Shown in pieces: positions 31,874 to 41,014 of a DNA stretch of 64,000 nt. How positions within the stretch are numbered: the first letter of the stretch is position 1; every line of letters starts with the position of its first letter. Made by a program: the position numbers and the translations under genes. Source of the stretch: Serratia sarumanii (GTDB lineage: Bacteria; Pseudomonadota; Gammaproteobacteria; Enterobacterales; Enterobacteriaceae); the NCBI RefSeq assembly GCF_029962605.1, contig NZ_CP124750.1:2542001-2606000 (forward strand), in the 5' to 3' direction. The notes beneath the pieces were generated by a model. The model searched no databases, was not told the DNA's origin, and saw only the letters and a list, made by a program, of their open reading frames with translations.

Positions 31874-33307
31874 ATGTATCCGGATACTCAACTGTATATC
31901 GATGGACAATGGCGCAACGCACTGGCCGGGAAAACCCTGCCGGTCACCAACCCCGCCACCGACGAGGTAATCGGTCAAGTGGCGCACGCCGCCACAGAGG
32001 ATCTCGATCTGGCGCTGGCCGCCACCGAGCGCGGATTTAACGTCTGGCGCGACACCGCCGCGCACCAGCGCGCCAACCTGATGCGCAAAGCGGCGGCGCT
32101 GCTGCGCGAACGCGCCAACGCCATCGCCGCCGTCATGACGCAGGAACAGGGTAAACCGGTGGCACAGGCCAAAGTCGAAATTCTCAACGCCGCCGACGTT
32201 ATCGACTGGTTCGCCGGCGAAGCCACCCGCACCTACGGGCAGATCATTCCGTCCCGCGCCCGCGACGTGCAGCAGCAAACCCTCAAGCTGCCGGTCGGCC
32301 CGGTGGCCGCCTTCACGCCGTGGAACTTCCCGATCAACCAGATCGTGCGCAAGCTGTCCGCCGCGCTGGCCGCGGGCTGCTCCATCATCGTCAAAGGCCC
32401 GGAAGAAACGCCGGCCTCGCCGGCTGAGCTGATCAAAGCCTTCGCCGACGCCGGGATCCCGGCCGGGGTGATCGCGCTGGTGTACGGCACCCCGGCGGAA
32501 ATCTCGGAATACCTGATCCCGCATCCGACCATTCGCAAGATCTCCTTCACCGGCTCCACCCGCGTGGGCAAGCATCTGGCGGCGCTGGCCGGCCAGCATA
32601 TGAAAAAGGCCACCATGGAGCTGGGCGGCCATGCGCCGGTGCTGATCTTCGACGACGCCGATCTCGACGCGGCGGCCAAAGAGCTGGCGCAGTCCAAGTT
32701 CCGCAACGCCGGTCAGGTCTGTATCGCCCCAACCCGCTTTCTGATCCAGCAAGGCGTTTATGAAGCCTTCGTGGAGAAATTCACCGCCGCCGTGCGTGAA
32801 CTCAAGCTCGGCAACGGGCTGGAAGACGGCGTCACCATGGGGCCGATGGTGCTGGGCCGCAGCGTCGACAATATCGAGGCGCTGGTGCAGGATGCCGTCG
32901 CCCACGGGGCAAAAGCCTGCACCGGCGGCAAGCGCGTGGCGGGCAAAGGCAACTTCTTCGAGCCGACGGTGCTGCGCGACGTGCCGCTGAGCGCCCGCGC
33001 CATGTCGGAAGAGCCGTTTGGCCCGGTCGCCCTGCTGCGCCCGTTCGCCACCTATGACGAGGCGATCGCCGAAGCCAACCGCCTGCCGTACGGCCTGGCC
33101 GCCTACGCTTACAGCCGCAACATCGCCACCGTCAATGCGCTGGGGCGCGACGTGGAGAGCGGCATGCTGAGCATCAACCACATCGGTTTCGGCCTGCCGG
33201 AAACGCCGTTTGGCGGCGTGAAGGACTCCGGTCACGGCACCGAAGGCGGCAGCGAAGCGATCGAATCCTACCTGGAAACCCGCTTCGTCACCGTCGCCGG
33301 CCGTTAA
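31874..33307 (+). CDS. NAD-dependent aldehyde dehydrogenase, succinate-semialdehyde-dehydrogenase-like
   Basis: A 477-residue aldehyde dehydrogenase. It has [20 protein letters not shown], the cofactor loop [12 protein letters not shown], the base in [13 protein letters not shown], the catalytic cysteine in [14 protein letters not shown], and the C-terminal [15 protein letters not shown]. The pattern fits the succinate-semialdehyde / alpha-ketoglutarate-semialdehyde dehydrogenase group. The start has AAGAGG upstream, and a strong terminator follows. It is a single-gene unit divergent from the AraC gene, which may regulate it. The precise aldehyde is not known. Confidence 0.87.
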   Translation: MYPDTQLYIDGQWRNALAGKTLPVTNPATDEVIGQVAHAATEDLDLALAATERGFNVWRDTAAHQRANLMRKAAALLRERANAIAAVMTQEQGKPVAQAKVEILNAADVIDWFAGEATRTYGQIIPSRARDVQQQTLKLPVGPVAAFTPWNFPINQIVRKLSAALAAGCSIIVKGPEETPASPAELIKAFADAGIPAGVIALVYGTPAEISEYLIPHPTIRKISFTGSTRVGKHLAALAGQHMKKATMELGGHAPVLIFDDADLDAAAKELAQSKFRNAGQVCIAPTRFLIQQGVYEAFVEKFTAAVRELKLGNGLEDGVTMGPMVLGRSVDNIEALVQDAVAHGAKACTGGKRVAGKGNFFEPTVLRDVPLSARAMSEEPFGPVALLRPFATYDEAIAEANRLPYGLAAYAYSRNIATVNALGRDVESGMLSINHIGFGLPETPFGGVKDSGHGTEGGSEAIESYLETRFVTVAGR

Positions 33308-33333
33308 TCGAACGCCGGATAAATAGCCAAAAG

Positions 33334-33357
33334 CCCCGCAGTGCGGGGTTTTTTTTT
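33334..33357 (+). terminator. Rho-independent terminator
   Basis: CCCCGC (33334-33339), loop AGT and GCGGGG (33343-33348) are followed by nine T. It ends the aldehyde dehydrogenase gene, and its T-run touches the stop of the convergent esterase gene. Confidence 0.85.
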
Positions 33358-34258
33358 ACTCGCGAGCCAGTTCGAACAGCCGCCGCGCCGCCGGAGTCAG
33401 CCCCAGCATGTGAATGCAGGCATGTACCATGCCCGGCAACCGTTCGCAGCGTACCGGCACGCCCGCCTCGCGCAGCCGCTGCGCATACTGCTCGGCCTCA
33501 TCGCGCAGCGGATCATATTCGCAGCTCAGGATGGTGGCCGGCGGCAATCCGCGCAGCGTAGCGGCGTGCAGCGGTTCGGCGCCGGGATCGCGCCGCTGGG
33601 CCAGATACTGCTGCCAACAAAATACCATCGCATCGCGCGTCAGAAAGTACCCCTCGGCAAACTCGCAATAGCTCTTCGTCGTCATCTCGCGGCTGAGCGC
33701 CGGGTACAGCAGCAGCTGGCGCTCGATGTGCGGGCCGCCGCGATCCCGCGCCAGCAGCGCAACCGCCGCCGCCAGATTGCCTCCGGCGCTGTCGCCGCCC
33801 ACCGCCAGGCGCTTCGCGTCGATCCCCAACTGCGGCGCCTGTTGCGCCACCCAGCAGAGCGCCCGATAGACATCTTCCAGCGGCTGCGGAAACGGGTATT
33901 CCGGCGCCAGACGATAGTCGACCGACAGGATCACCCGGCCGGTGGCGTTGGCCAGCGCCTGACAGGGACGATCGTACAGCGCCAGCGAACCGAGGCACCA
34001 ACCGCCGCCGTGGGCGAACAGCATTGCCGGCTGCGCGGCGGCGCGGTTTTCCCCCGCCGGGAGATAGGCGCGCAGCGCGATCCGATACCCATCGGCGGCA
34101 ACCACCGTAAAGTCCCTGACGCCGCCGCTCGGTTCCGCCTCGCCCTGCAGCTGGCGTAAACCGGTTTCCGTGGCCGCGCGCATTTCCGCCAGCGACGCGG
34201 GGGGCGGCGCATCGGCCGATGCCGTCAAAAAGGCGGCAATGCGTTCATCGAGCGGCAT
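33356..34258 (-). CDS. HSL-family alpha/beta hydrolase (carboxylesterase)
   Basis: A 300-residue esterase of the hormone-sensitive-lipase family. It has the oxyanion motif AHGGGWCLGS, the nucleophile motif VGGDSAGGNLAAAV, the acid in CEYDPLRDEAEQYA, and the base in LPGMVHACIHM. It hydrolyses short acyl esters or lactones in the cytoplasm; the substrate is not known. Its start overlaps the 3' end of the upstream hydrolase gene by 14 bp, so it is the last gene of a three-gene operon (isomerase, hydrolase, esterase). Confidence 0.9.
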   Translation of the reverse strand: MPLDERIAAFLTASADAPPPASLAEMRAATETGLRQLQGEAEPSGGVRDFTVVAADGYRIALRAYLPAGENRAAAQPAMLFAHGGGWCLGSLALYDRPCQALANATGRVILSVDYRLAPEYPFPQPLEDVYRALCWVAQQAPQLGIDAKRLAVGGDSAGGNLAAAVALLARDRGGPHIERQLLLYPALSREMTTKSYCEFAEGYFLTRDAMVFCWQQYLAQRRDPGAEPLHAATLRGLPPATILSCEYDPLRDEAEQYAQRLREAGVPVRCERLPGMVHACIHMLGLTPAARRLFELARE

Positions 34259-35141
34259 GTGGCTCTCCTGCCAGGAACGGCGTAATCAGTGCAATAAATT
34301 CCTCATGACACTCTTCGGTAATGAAATGCCCGCAGCCGGCGATCGTTTCGCCCCGCAGATCGTGCGCATTGCCCCGCAGCGTCGTCAGCGGCGCGTCGCC
34401 GGTGGCGTGCTCGGCCCCCACCGTCAACACCGGCATCGTCAGGGGCGTGGCGGCGCGTAGGCGGTTCTGCCGCACGGTCTCCGGGATCGCCCGGTAATAG
34501 TCGAACCCGGCGCGCAGGCCGCCCGGCGCTGAGTAAGCAGCGATATATACCTGCGCCGCCACCCGATCGCGCCGATAGGACCAGCGATTGAAGATATAGC
34601 CAAGATATTCCCGCTCACGCCCCTGGGTCAGGGTCTCCGGCAAATCCGCCAGCTGGTTGAACATGAAATGCCACAGGAAGATGTTCTCCTCCGGCGCGAC
34701 GAAAATCGGCGGAGGCGGCGCCAGCCCGGGGATCACCGCCTCCGTGAGCACCAGACGCTCCACCGCCTGCGGGAAATCGCTCGCCATGGCGTAACCGATC
34801 CACATGCCGATGTCGTGGCCAACCAGTTGGTAACGTTCATGGCCCAGTTGCGTCATCATCGCGTGCAACGCCGCACCGACGCTGCCGGTGTCGTAGCCGC
34901 CAGCGGGCTTGTCGGAATCGCCGATGCCCGGCGGATCGACGGCGATCGCCTGAAAACCGGCCGCCGCCAGCGCTTGCATCACATGGCGCCAGGTGTACCA
35001 GGTTTGCGGCCAGCCGGGGATCAGCAGCACCGGCCGCCCTTCACCGGCCATCACGCAGTGAAGGCGCCGGCCGTTGACCTGGAGATAGACGTGTTCCGCC
35101 GCGAGATCCGCCAACGGGCTCTCGTTCTGTAGGTATTGCAT
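34245..35141 (-). CDS. Alpha/beta hydrolase, epoxide-hydrolase/dehalogenase-like
   Basis: A 298-residue protein. The nucleophile elbow LVGHDIGMWIGYAMA carries aspartate, as in epoxide hydrolases and haloalkane dehalogenases, not serine. The oxyanion stretch is LIPGWPQTWYTWRHVM, and the late histidine lies in IAGCGHFITEECHEEF. The long upstream frame (to 35294) overlaps the isomerase gene and is not used: the ATG at 35141 has AGGGAG at good spacing. It is the middle gene of the operon. The substrate is unknown; the family opens epoxides or cleaves carbon-halogen bonds. Confidence 0.86.
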   Translation of the reverse strand: MQYLQNESPLADLAAEHVYLQVNGRRLHCVMAGEGRPVLLIPGWPQTWYTWRHVMQALAAAGFQAIAVDPPGIGDSDKPAGGYDTGSVGAALHAMMTQLGHERYQLVGHDIGMWIGYAMASDFPQAVERLVLTEAVIPGLAPPPPIFVAPEENIFLWHFMFNQLADLPETLTQGREREYLGYIFNRWSYRRDRVAAQVYIAAYSAPGGLRAGFDYYRAIPETVRQNRLRAATPLTMPVLTVGAEHATGDAPLTTLRGNAHDLRGETIAGCGHFITEECHEEFIALITPFLAGEPHAAR

Positions 35142-35166
35142 GGGGTGACTCCCTGAAGGATTAGGC

Positions 35167-36222
35167 TCAGCGAATACCGAGCAACGCGTTGATTTGCTGT
35201 GGGTTGACCGGCGCGCCGGCGAAGTCGTCGAACACTTTATCGGTGACGCGGATAATGCGATCGCGGATGAAGGCTGCGCCTTCGCGTGCGCCATCCTGCG
35301 GATTTTTCAGGCAACATTCCCACTCCAGCGCCGCCCAGCCCGAATAACCGTACTGCGTCAGGCGCGAAAAGATGCCGTTGAAATCGACCTGGCCGTCGCC
35401 CAGCGAGCGGAAGCGGCCGGCGCGATCGATCCAGGATTGATAGCCGCCGTAAATACCCTGGCGCCCGGTCGGATTGAACTCGGCGTCCTTGACGTGGAAC
35501 ATGCCGATAACCTCTTTATAGATATCGATAAACTCCAGATAGTTGAGCTGCTGCAGCACCATATGGCTCGGATCGAACAGCACCCGGCAACGCGGATGAT
35601 GGCCGACGCGCTCAAGAAACCTCTCGAACGTCACGCCGTCGTGCAGATCCTCGCTCGGATGAATTTCGTAACACAGGTTGATCCCCTGCTCGTCGCAGGC
35701 GTTAAGCACCGGCAGCCAGCGCCTGGCGAGCTCGTCGAACGCGGTGTCGATCAGCCCTTCCGGGCGCTGTGGGAACGGGAACAGATAGGGCCAGGCCAGC
35801 GAACCGGAAAAGGTGCCCAGCTCGCTGAGCCCGAGCCGCGCCGACGCCTTCACCGCCAGCAGCATTTGCTGCCGCGCCCACTCGCCGCGCGCCTGCGGAT
35901 TGCCCTGCAGCGCCGGCGGCGCGAAGCTGTCAAACAGCGCATCGTAAGCCGGGTGTACCGCCATCAGCTGGCCGAAGATATGGCTGGTCAATTCGCTGAC
36001 CACCAACCCCTGTTCCGCCAACATGCCGGTCAAATCATCGCAGTAGGTTTGGCTTTCCGCAGCGGTGGCCACGTCGAATAAACGCCGATCCCAGGCCGGG
36101 ATCTGCAGCGCGCTAAAGCCGGTCTGCGCCGCCCACTCGGCAATGGCGGGCAGGCTGTTGAACGGCGCTGTCTCATCGCTGAACTGCGCGAGATGCAGGC
36201 TTGGACCTTTGAGGGTTTTCAT
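35167..36222 (-). CDS. Sugar phosphate isomerase/epimerase (xylose-isomerase-like TIM barrel)
   Basis: A 351-residue TIM barrel of the AP-endonuclease-2 / xylose-isomerase-like superfamily. Metal ligands are visible in CYEIHPSEDLHDG, LFDPSHMVLQQ, FHVKDAEFNP and AALEWECC. Members isomerise or epimerise sugars, keto-sugars or inositols. It is the first gene of the operon with the two hydrolases. Its ribosome site (AGGAG) lies within a 34-bp palindrome shared with the divergent TetR gene, which is a plausible regulator. The substrate is unknown. Confidence 0.85.
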   Translation of the reverse strand: MKTLKGPSLHLAQFSDETAPFNSLPAIAEWAAQTGFSALQIPAWDRRLFDVATAAESQTYCDDLTGMLAEQGLVVSELTSHIFGQLMAVHPAYDALFDSFAPPALQGNPQARGEWARQQMLLAVKASARLGLSELGTFSGSLAWPYLFPFPQRPEGLIDTAFDELARRWLPVLNACDEQGINLCYEIHPSEDLHDGVTFERFLERVGHHPRCRVLFDPSHMVLQQLNYLEFIDIYKEVIGMFHVKDAEFNPTGRQGIYGGYQSWIDRAGRFRSLGDGQVDFNGIFSRLTQYGYSGWAALEWECCLKNPQDGAREGAAFIRDRIIRVTDKVFDDFAGAPVNPQQINALLGIR

Positions 36223-36228
36223 CGTAAA

Positions 36229-36262
36229 CTCCTATTGGTTGTCGATTGACAAACAATAGGAG
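36229..36262. promoter_or_regulatory. 34-bp palindrome, likely TetR operator of the isomerase operon
   Basis: Outer arms CTCCTATTG and CAATAGGAG are perfect complements, and an inner TTGTC-N4-GACAA repeat shares the same centre. The left arm covers the AGGAG ribosome site of the isomerase gene. The position between divergent isomerase and TetR genes fits an operator. Confidence 0.6.
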
Positions 36263-36363
36263 CAAAGCGCGATGACCGCAAGCGAAATTTATAAAGACAT
36301 TGGTATTCCCCGCCGATTTAAGCGATCCTATGTCGCTGAATGACAGGCAAATTGGAGCAGCGA

Positions 36364-36954
36364 ATGGCAGGCAGACCGCGCGAGTTCGACCGCGAACAGG
36401 CGCTCTTGAAGGCGCGAAACTTATTCTGGCGACAGGGTTACGAAGGCACCTCGATGTCGGATCTGGTGGCGGAATTGGGCATTGCTTCCGCGCGCATCTA
36501 CAAGGCGTTCGGCTCCAAAGAGCAACTGTTCCGCGAGGCGATCGCCAGTTATGAAACCGAGGAAGGTGGCTTCGCCGATCGCGCCTTCGCGCAGGAAAGC
36601 GGCATTCGCCCGGCGATCAAACGCCTGCTGGAAGACGCCGTGCGGCTCTACAGCCGGCCGGATCTGCCGCAGGGCTGCATGGTGGTCTCCTCCGCCGCCA
36701 GCGTCAGTGCGGAAAACGACGGGCTCAAAGTCTGGCTGGCTGAGCATCGGTTGCAGCGCACCCAGCAGATCGTCGAACGGCTGCGGCAGGCGGTGCAAGC
36801 CGGCGAACTGCCGGCCGGCACCGACGCCGACAGCCTGGGGGACTTTTTCGCGGTCTTCCTGCACGGCCTGTCGATTCAGGCGCGTGACGGCGTCACTGAA
36901 ACACGACTGTTGGCGGCGGTAAAGGTGGCGCTGACGGCCCTGGGCGGCGCTTAA
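36364..36954 (+). CDS. TetR family regulator
   Basis: A 196-residue TetR protein with an N-terminal helix-turn-helix (TSMSDLVAELGIASARIYKAF, then SKEQLF) and a helical ligand domain (HGLSIQARDGVTETRL near the end). It resembles the AcrR/NemR-like group. The ATG at 36364 has GGAG seven bases upstream and gives the normal MAGRPREFDREQAL start; eight extra codons upstream are not needed. It is divergent from the isomerase-hydrolase operon and probably represses it through the palindrome at 36229-36262. Confidence 0.88.
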   Translation: MAGRPREFDREQALLKARNLFWRQGYEGTSMSDLVAELGIASARIYKAFGSKEQLFREAIASYETEEGGFADRAFAQESGIRPAIKRLLEDAVRLYSRPDLPQGCMVVSSAASVSAENDGLKVWLAEHRLQRTQQIVERLRQAVQAGELPAGTDADSLGDFFAVFLHGLSIQARDGVTETRLLAAVKVALTALGGA

Positions 36955-37080
36955 TCTCCCGGCCGATCGGCAATCGCCAGCGCGCCTTCGCCGTAATCAT
37001 GCTCTTCATCCTCAATGCGGCGCGCGCCCATGCGCAGCGCTTTGATGTTGGCCGCATCGACGGGTTGCAGATTATGCCCC
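36951..37080 (-). pseudogene. Possible orphan gene 3' end
   Basis: Between the convergent TetR and LysR genes a minus-strand frame of about 40 codons, NLQPVDAANIKALRMGARR then IEDEEHDYGEGALAIADRPGD in part, ends at TAA overlapping the TetR stop. The codons are strongly of the RNY type expected of coding sequence, but no start or ribosome site exists and I recognise no family. It may be the remnant of a lost gene. Confidence 0.3.
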
Positions 37081-38004
37081 GGCGTTCTGAGCCGCCGCCT
37101 CACGGCGCAACCACTGCCGCAGATTTTCGCCTTCCTGCGACAGTTCGCTATCCAGGCGAGCGCACAGGTAATAATCGCGGCCGTCGTCGATCGGCAGATC
37201 GAACATTTTGATTAACTCACCGCTCTCAAGGTAGTGGGCGATTAACGGCTCACGCATCAGCGCGCATCCCAATCCCGCCTGCACCGCCGCCAGCGTCAAC
37301 AATCCGTCTTCGAACATCGGGCCGATACTGCGCAGCGGGCGTTTAACACCGGCCTGCTGAAACCATTGCATCCAGGTATTGCGCTCCTCGTCGTGCAGCA
37401 GCGGCAGCGTCGCCAGCTGATCCGGCGTATCGAGCAAACCGTGCAGTTTGCTGAATGCCCGGCTGCACACCGGCACCATTTGGCCGGACATCAGCTTTTC
37501 GCTGCGATAGCCGGTCCACTGCCCAACCCCGAAGCGGATCGACAGATCGGCGGCGTCGCTCAGGTAATTGCGGTGGTTGGCGTAAACCACATTGATGTCG
37601 ATTTCCGGATTTTCGCGCAGAAAGCCGCGCAGCCGCGGAATGAACCAGCCCATGCCGAACAGCGGGATCAGGCTGATGGTGACCTGCCGCGACGCGGACT
37701 GCTCGCGCACGTGTTCGGTCGCCTGGCGCAGCACGTTAAACGCCGAGCGGATCGAGCGGTAATATTCCCGCCCCTCGCCGCGCAGCACCAGATGGCGCCC
37801 CTGCCTTTCGGTCAACGGCATCTGCAAGAATGCCTCCAGCGTTTTCAACTGATGGCTGACCGCCGAAGGCGAAATCATCAGCTCCTTCGCCGCCGCGCTG
37901 ATGCTGCCCAGGCGCGCGATGGCCTCGAACGCCCGCACGGCGCGCAGCGGCGGATCGTTCGGCAGCATCGGCAACGGCTCATCATACTGTTCTGTTTTTT
38001 TCAT
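37072..38004 (-). CDS. LysR family regulator (GcvA-like) of the ATC operon
   Basis: A 310-residue LysR protein. Residues 18-78 form the winged helix-turn-helix (LRAVRAFEAIARLGSISAAA, then KELMISPSAVSHQLKTLEAFL); the rest is the substrate-binding-protein-like effector domain with FEDGLLTLAAVQAGLGCALM. It resembles GcvA-type regulators. It is divergent from the transporter-ATC hydrolase operon across an AT-rich 169-bp gap, so it is the probable activator, with ATC, cysteine or a related compound as the effector by inference. The N-terminus (MKKTEQYD) has no clear ribosome site; an in-frame ATG lies 12 codons later. Confidence 0.88.
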   Translation of the reverse strand: MKKTEQYDEPLPMLPNDPPLRAVRAFEAIARLGSISAAAKELMISPSAVSHQLKTLEAFLQMPLTERQGRHLVLRGEGREYYRSIRSAFNVLRQATEHVREQSASRQVTISLIPLFGMGWFIPRLRGFLRENPEIDINVVYANHRNYLSDAADLSIRFGVGQWTGYRSEKLMSGQMVPVCSRAFSKLHGLLDTPDQLATLPLLHDEERNTWMQWFQQAGVKRPLRSIGPMFEDGLLTLAAVQAGLGCALMREPLIAHYLESGELIKMFDLPIDDGRDYYLCARLDSELSQEGENLRQWLRREAAAQNAGA

Positions 38005-38173
38005 ATATCGATTGTTTTATGGAAGTCACGGAGAGAGAATTTATTTAATATACATAAAAATCAATAAATTAAAATTACTCGTTTTTTGTATAAGAAAGTA
38101 TTTTTCCGTATTTTACAATTTTTTTAAATTCTCTACTGTGAGCCTCCTGACCCATTATCTCCGGACTCTCCTT

Positions 38174-39124
38174 ATGGATACGCTGGTACAGCAGACCGTC
38201 AACGGTTTGATGCTCGGCAGCATCTATGCGCTGATCGCGCTCGGCTACACCATGGTGTACGGCATCCTGCGCATCATCAACTTCGCGCACGGCGACGTGC
38301 TGATGGTCGGGGCGCTCAGCGCGCTGTCGGCGATCGGCGTGTTGCAGCATCATTTTCCCGCGTTACCGCCCTACGCCACGCTGCTGCTGGCGGCCCTGTT
38401 CGCCATGGCCGTCTGCGCCATCACCTCGATGGCGATCGAACGTCTGGCCTATCGCCGGTTGCGCAATGCACCACGCCTGGCCCCGCTGATCAGCGGCATC
38501 GGCGTCTCGCTGCTGCTGCAAACCCTGGCGATGCTGATCTGGTCACGCAATCCCCTGATGTTTCCGCAGCTGTTACCGATGGCGCCCATCGCCCTGACCG
38601 CAGGCAGCGCCGAGCATGCGCCGGCGGTGATCACCGGCACTGCGATCGTCACGCTGGCGGTGGCCGTGGCGGTCATGGCCGGCCTCTGGCTGCTGGTCGA
38701 ACACAGCCGTTTCGGCCGCGCCATGCGCGCCACGGCGGAAAACCCGCAGGTCGCCGGCCTGATGGGCATCAGTCCTGACCGCATCATCGTTCTGACCTTT
38801 GCGCTCGGCGGCGCGCTGGCGGCGGTAGCCGGCATCATGATGGCCAGCAACTACGGCAACGCCGGTTTCTCGATGGGCTTTCTGCCCGGCATCAAAGCCT
38901 TTACCGCCGCCGTGCTCGGCGGCATCGGCAACCTGCGCGGCGCGATGCTCGGCGGTTTGCTGCTGGGGCTGTTCGAATCGCTGGGCACCGGCTATCTCGG
39001 CGAGCTGACCGGCGGCGTATTCGGCAGCAACTACCAGGACGTCTTCGCGTTTCTGGTGCTGATCGCCGTACTGGTTTTCCGCCCTTCCGGGCTGTTGGGC
39101 GAACGCATCGCCACGCGCGCATAA
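38174..39124 (+). CDS. Branched-chain-amino-acid-type ABC permease (LivH-like)
   Basis: A 316-residue permease with about eight hydrophobic helices. It opens MDTLVQQTVNGLMLGSIYAL and carries ALGYTMVYGILRIINFAHGD and GFLPGIKAFTAAVLGGIGNLR, hallmarks of LivH. The long upstream extension of the frame is not coding; the ATG at 38174 is the family start, though without a strong ribosome site. It is the first gene of the operon opposite the LysR gene. The transporter is likely to import a small amino-acid-like molecule, probably 2-aminothiazoline-4-carboxylate given the enzymes encoded downstream. Confidence 0.88.
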   Translation: MDTLVQQTVNGLMLGSIYALIALGYTMVYGILRIINFAHGDVLMVGALSALSAIGVLQHHFPALPPYATLLLAALFAMAVCAITSMAIERLAYRRLRNAPRLAPLISGIGVSLLLQTLAMLIWSRNPLMFPQLLPMAPIALTAGSAEHAPAVITGTAIVTLAVAVAVMAGLWLLVEHSRFGRAMRATAENPQVAGLMGISPDRIIVLTFALGGALAAVAGIMMASNYGNAGFSMGFLPGIKAFTAAVLGGIGNLRGAMLGGLLLGLFESLGTGYLGELTGGVFGSNYQDVFAFLVLIAVLVFRPSGLLGERIATRA

Positions 39125-39134
39125 GGACATCACG

Positions 39135-40247
39135 ATGACCGTTTTAACTTCCACGCTTCCCCTGGCCACGCCTCGGCGCGCCAGGCTGGGGCTGACGCTG
39201 TTCATTCTCGCCCTGCTGCTGGCGCCCTGGGTTGCGGGCGCCGCCGGCGGCAACTACTGGGTGCGCGTCGTCGACTTCGCGCTGCTGTACCTGATGCTGG
39301 CGCTCGGGCTGAACATCGTGGTGGGCATGACCGGCTTGCTGGACATGGGCTTTATCGCTTTTTACGCCATTGGCGCCTATCTGGCCGCGCTGCTGTCGTC
39401 ACCGCATCTGACGCAGCAGTTCCCGCTGCTGCTGCAGTGGTTCCCCGACGGGCTTCATCTGTCGATGCTGTGGCTGATCCCGCTGGCGGCGCTGCTGGCG
39501 GCCGTGTGCGGCATTCTGCTTGGCGCGCCGACGCTGCGGCTGCGCGGCGACTATCTGGCGATCGTCACGCTCGGTTTCGGCGAGATCGTACGTATTTTGA
39601 TGCGCAATCTCGATCGCCCGGTCAACCTCACCAACGGCCCCAAAGGCATTTCCGGCATCGAGCCGGTCAGCCTGTTCGGCCTGAAGTTTTCCGGCATGCA
39701 TGAGTGGTTCGGCGTGCGTTTCTCCGGCCTGTACCTCTATTACTACCTGTTCGCCGCCCTGCTGCTGGCGATCCTGTTTATCAGCCTGCGGCTGCAAAAT
39801 TCGCGCATCGGCCGCGCGTGGACGGCGATCCGCGAAGACGAGGACGCCGCGCGGGCGATGGGCATCAACACCCGCAACTTCAAGTTGCTGGCCTTTGCCA
39901 TCGGCGCCACCTTCGGCGGCGTGGCCGGCGCGCTGTTCGCCGCGTTTCAGGGCTTCGTGTCGCCGGAATCGTTCACCCTACAGGAGTCGATCGCCGTTCT
40001 GGCGATGGTGGTGCTCGGCGGCATGGGGCACATCCCCGGGGTGATCCTGGGCGCGCTGCTGCTGGCCGCCCTGCCGGAGCTGCTGCGCAGCAGCATGGGG
40101 CCGCTACAGCAGGCGCTGTTCGGCCAGGTGCTGATCGACCCGGAAATCATTCGCCAACTGTTTTACGGCCTGGCGCTGATCCTGGTGATGCTGTATCGCC
40201 CGGCGGGCCTGTGGCCGGCACGCCATATAAGGGGGAACGCCGCATGA
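39135..40247 (+). CDS. Branched-chain-amino-acid-type ABC permease (LivM-like)
   Basis: A 370-residue permease with about ten helices. It has LNIVVGMTGLLDMGFIAFYA, GDYLAIVTLGFGEIVRILM, and LLAFAIGATFGGVAGALFAA, all LivM signatures. It starts 10 bp after the LivH-like gene and its stop overlaps the start of the LivG-like gene in ATGA. It pairs with the LivH-like protein to form the membrane channel. Confidence 0.9.
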   Translation: MTVLTSTLPLATPRRARLGLTLFILALLLAPWVAGAAGGNYWVRVVDFALLYLMLALGLNIVVGMTGLLDMGFIAFYAIGAYLAALLSSPHLTQQFPLLLQWFPDGLHLSMLWLIPLAALLAAVCGILLGAPTLRLRGDYLAIVTLGFGEIVRILMRNLDRPVNLTNGPKGISGIEPVSLFGLKFSGMHEWFGVRFSGLYLYYYLFAALLLAILFISLRLQNSRIGRAWTAIREDEDAARAMGINTRNFKLLAFAIGATFGGVAGALFAAFQGFVSPESFTLQESIAVLAMVVLGGMGHIPGVILGALLLAALPELLRSSMGPLQQALFGQVLIDPEIIRQLFYGLALILVMLYRPAGLWPARHIRGNAA

Positions 40248-41014
40248 CGCCTTTGCTCGCTTTAAATCACGTCAGCAAACGCTTCGGCGGCCTGACGGCG
40301 GTGGATGACGTCAGCATGAGCATCCGCCAGGGGGAAATCTACGGCCTGATCGGGCCGAACGGCGCCGGTAAGACCACCTGCTTCAATCTGATCACCGGTC
40401 TGTATCGCGCCGACGCGGGCGAATTCCGCCTGTCGGGCCAGCGCTATAGGCCCCAGGCGATCGATAAAGTGGCGCAGGCCGGCATCGCCCGCACCTTCCA
40501 GAACCTGCGGCTGTTCAACGAAATGAGCGTGCTGGAAAACGTGATGGTCGGCTGCCACGTGCGCACCCGCAACGGCCTGTGGGCGGCGATCGCCCGCCAC
40601 CGCCGCGCCAGGGAGGAGGAACAGGCGGTGCGCGATAAGTCCCATGCGCTGCTGGAGTACGTCGGCATCGGCCAATTCGCCTATTACCGCGCCGGCGATC
40701 TCGCCTATGGTCATCAGCGCCGCCTGGAGATCGCCCGCGCGCTGGCGACCGAACCCCGGCTGCTGGCGCTGGACGAACCGGCGGCCGGCATGAACGCCGG
40801 AGAAAAAGTGGCGCTGCGCGAGCTGCTGCTGCGCATTCGCGACAGCGGCAAAACGCTGCTGTTGATCGAACACGACGTCAAGCTGGTGATGGGCCTGTGC
40901 GATCGCCTTACGGTGCTGGACTACGGCAAAGCGATCGCCGAAGGCGAACCGGCGCAGGTTCGGCGTGAACCGGCGGTCATTCAGGCCTATCTGGGAGGTG
41001 GCGCGCATGTCTGA
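40244..41014 (+). CDS. ABC transporter ATPase (LivG-like)
   Basis: A 256-residue ATPase with Walker A GPNGAGKTT, Q-loop FQNLRLFNEM, a signature region that reads LAYGHQRRLEIARAL where most ABC proteins have LSGGQ (normal for LivG), Walker B LLALDEPAAGMN, and the H-loop LIEHD. The ATG lies in the overlapping ATGA of the LivM-like gene, which gives translational coupling. It energises the same importer as the LivF-like subunit. Confidence 0.92.
   Translation: MTPLLALNHVSKRFGGLTAVDDVSMSIRQGEIYGLIGPNGAGKTTCFNLITGLYRADAGEFRLSGQRYRPQAIDKVAQAGIARTFQNLRLFNEMSVLENVMVGCHVRTRNGLWAAIARHRRAREEEQAVRDKSHALLEYVGIGQFAYYRAGDLAYGHQRRLEIARALATEPRLLALDEPAAGMNAGEKVALRELLLRIRDSGKTLLLIEHDVKLVMGLCDRLTVLDYGKAIAEGEPAQVRREPAVIQAYLGGGAHV

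Noticed and set aside
31814..33235. Minus-strand open frame of 473 codons opposite the aldehyde dehydrogenase
   Set aside because: Shadow frame; the plus-strand gene has all dehydrogenase motifs, a ribosome site and a terminator.
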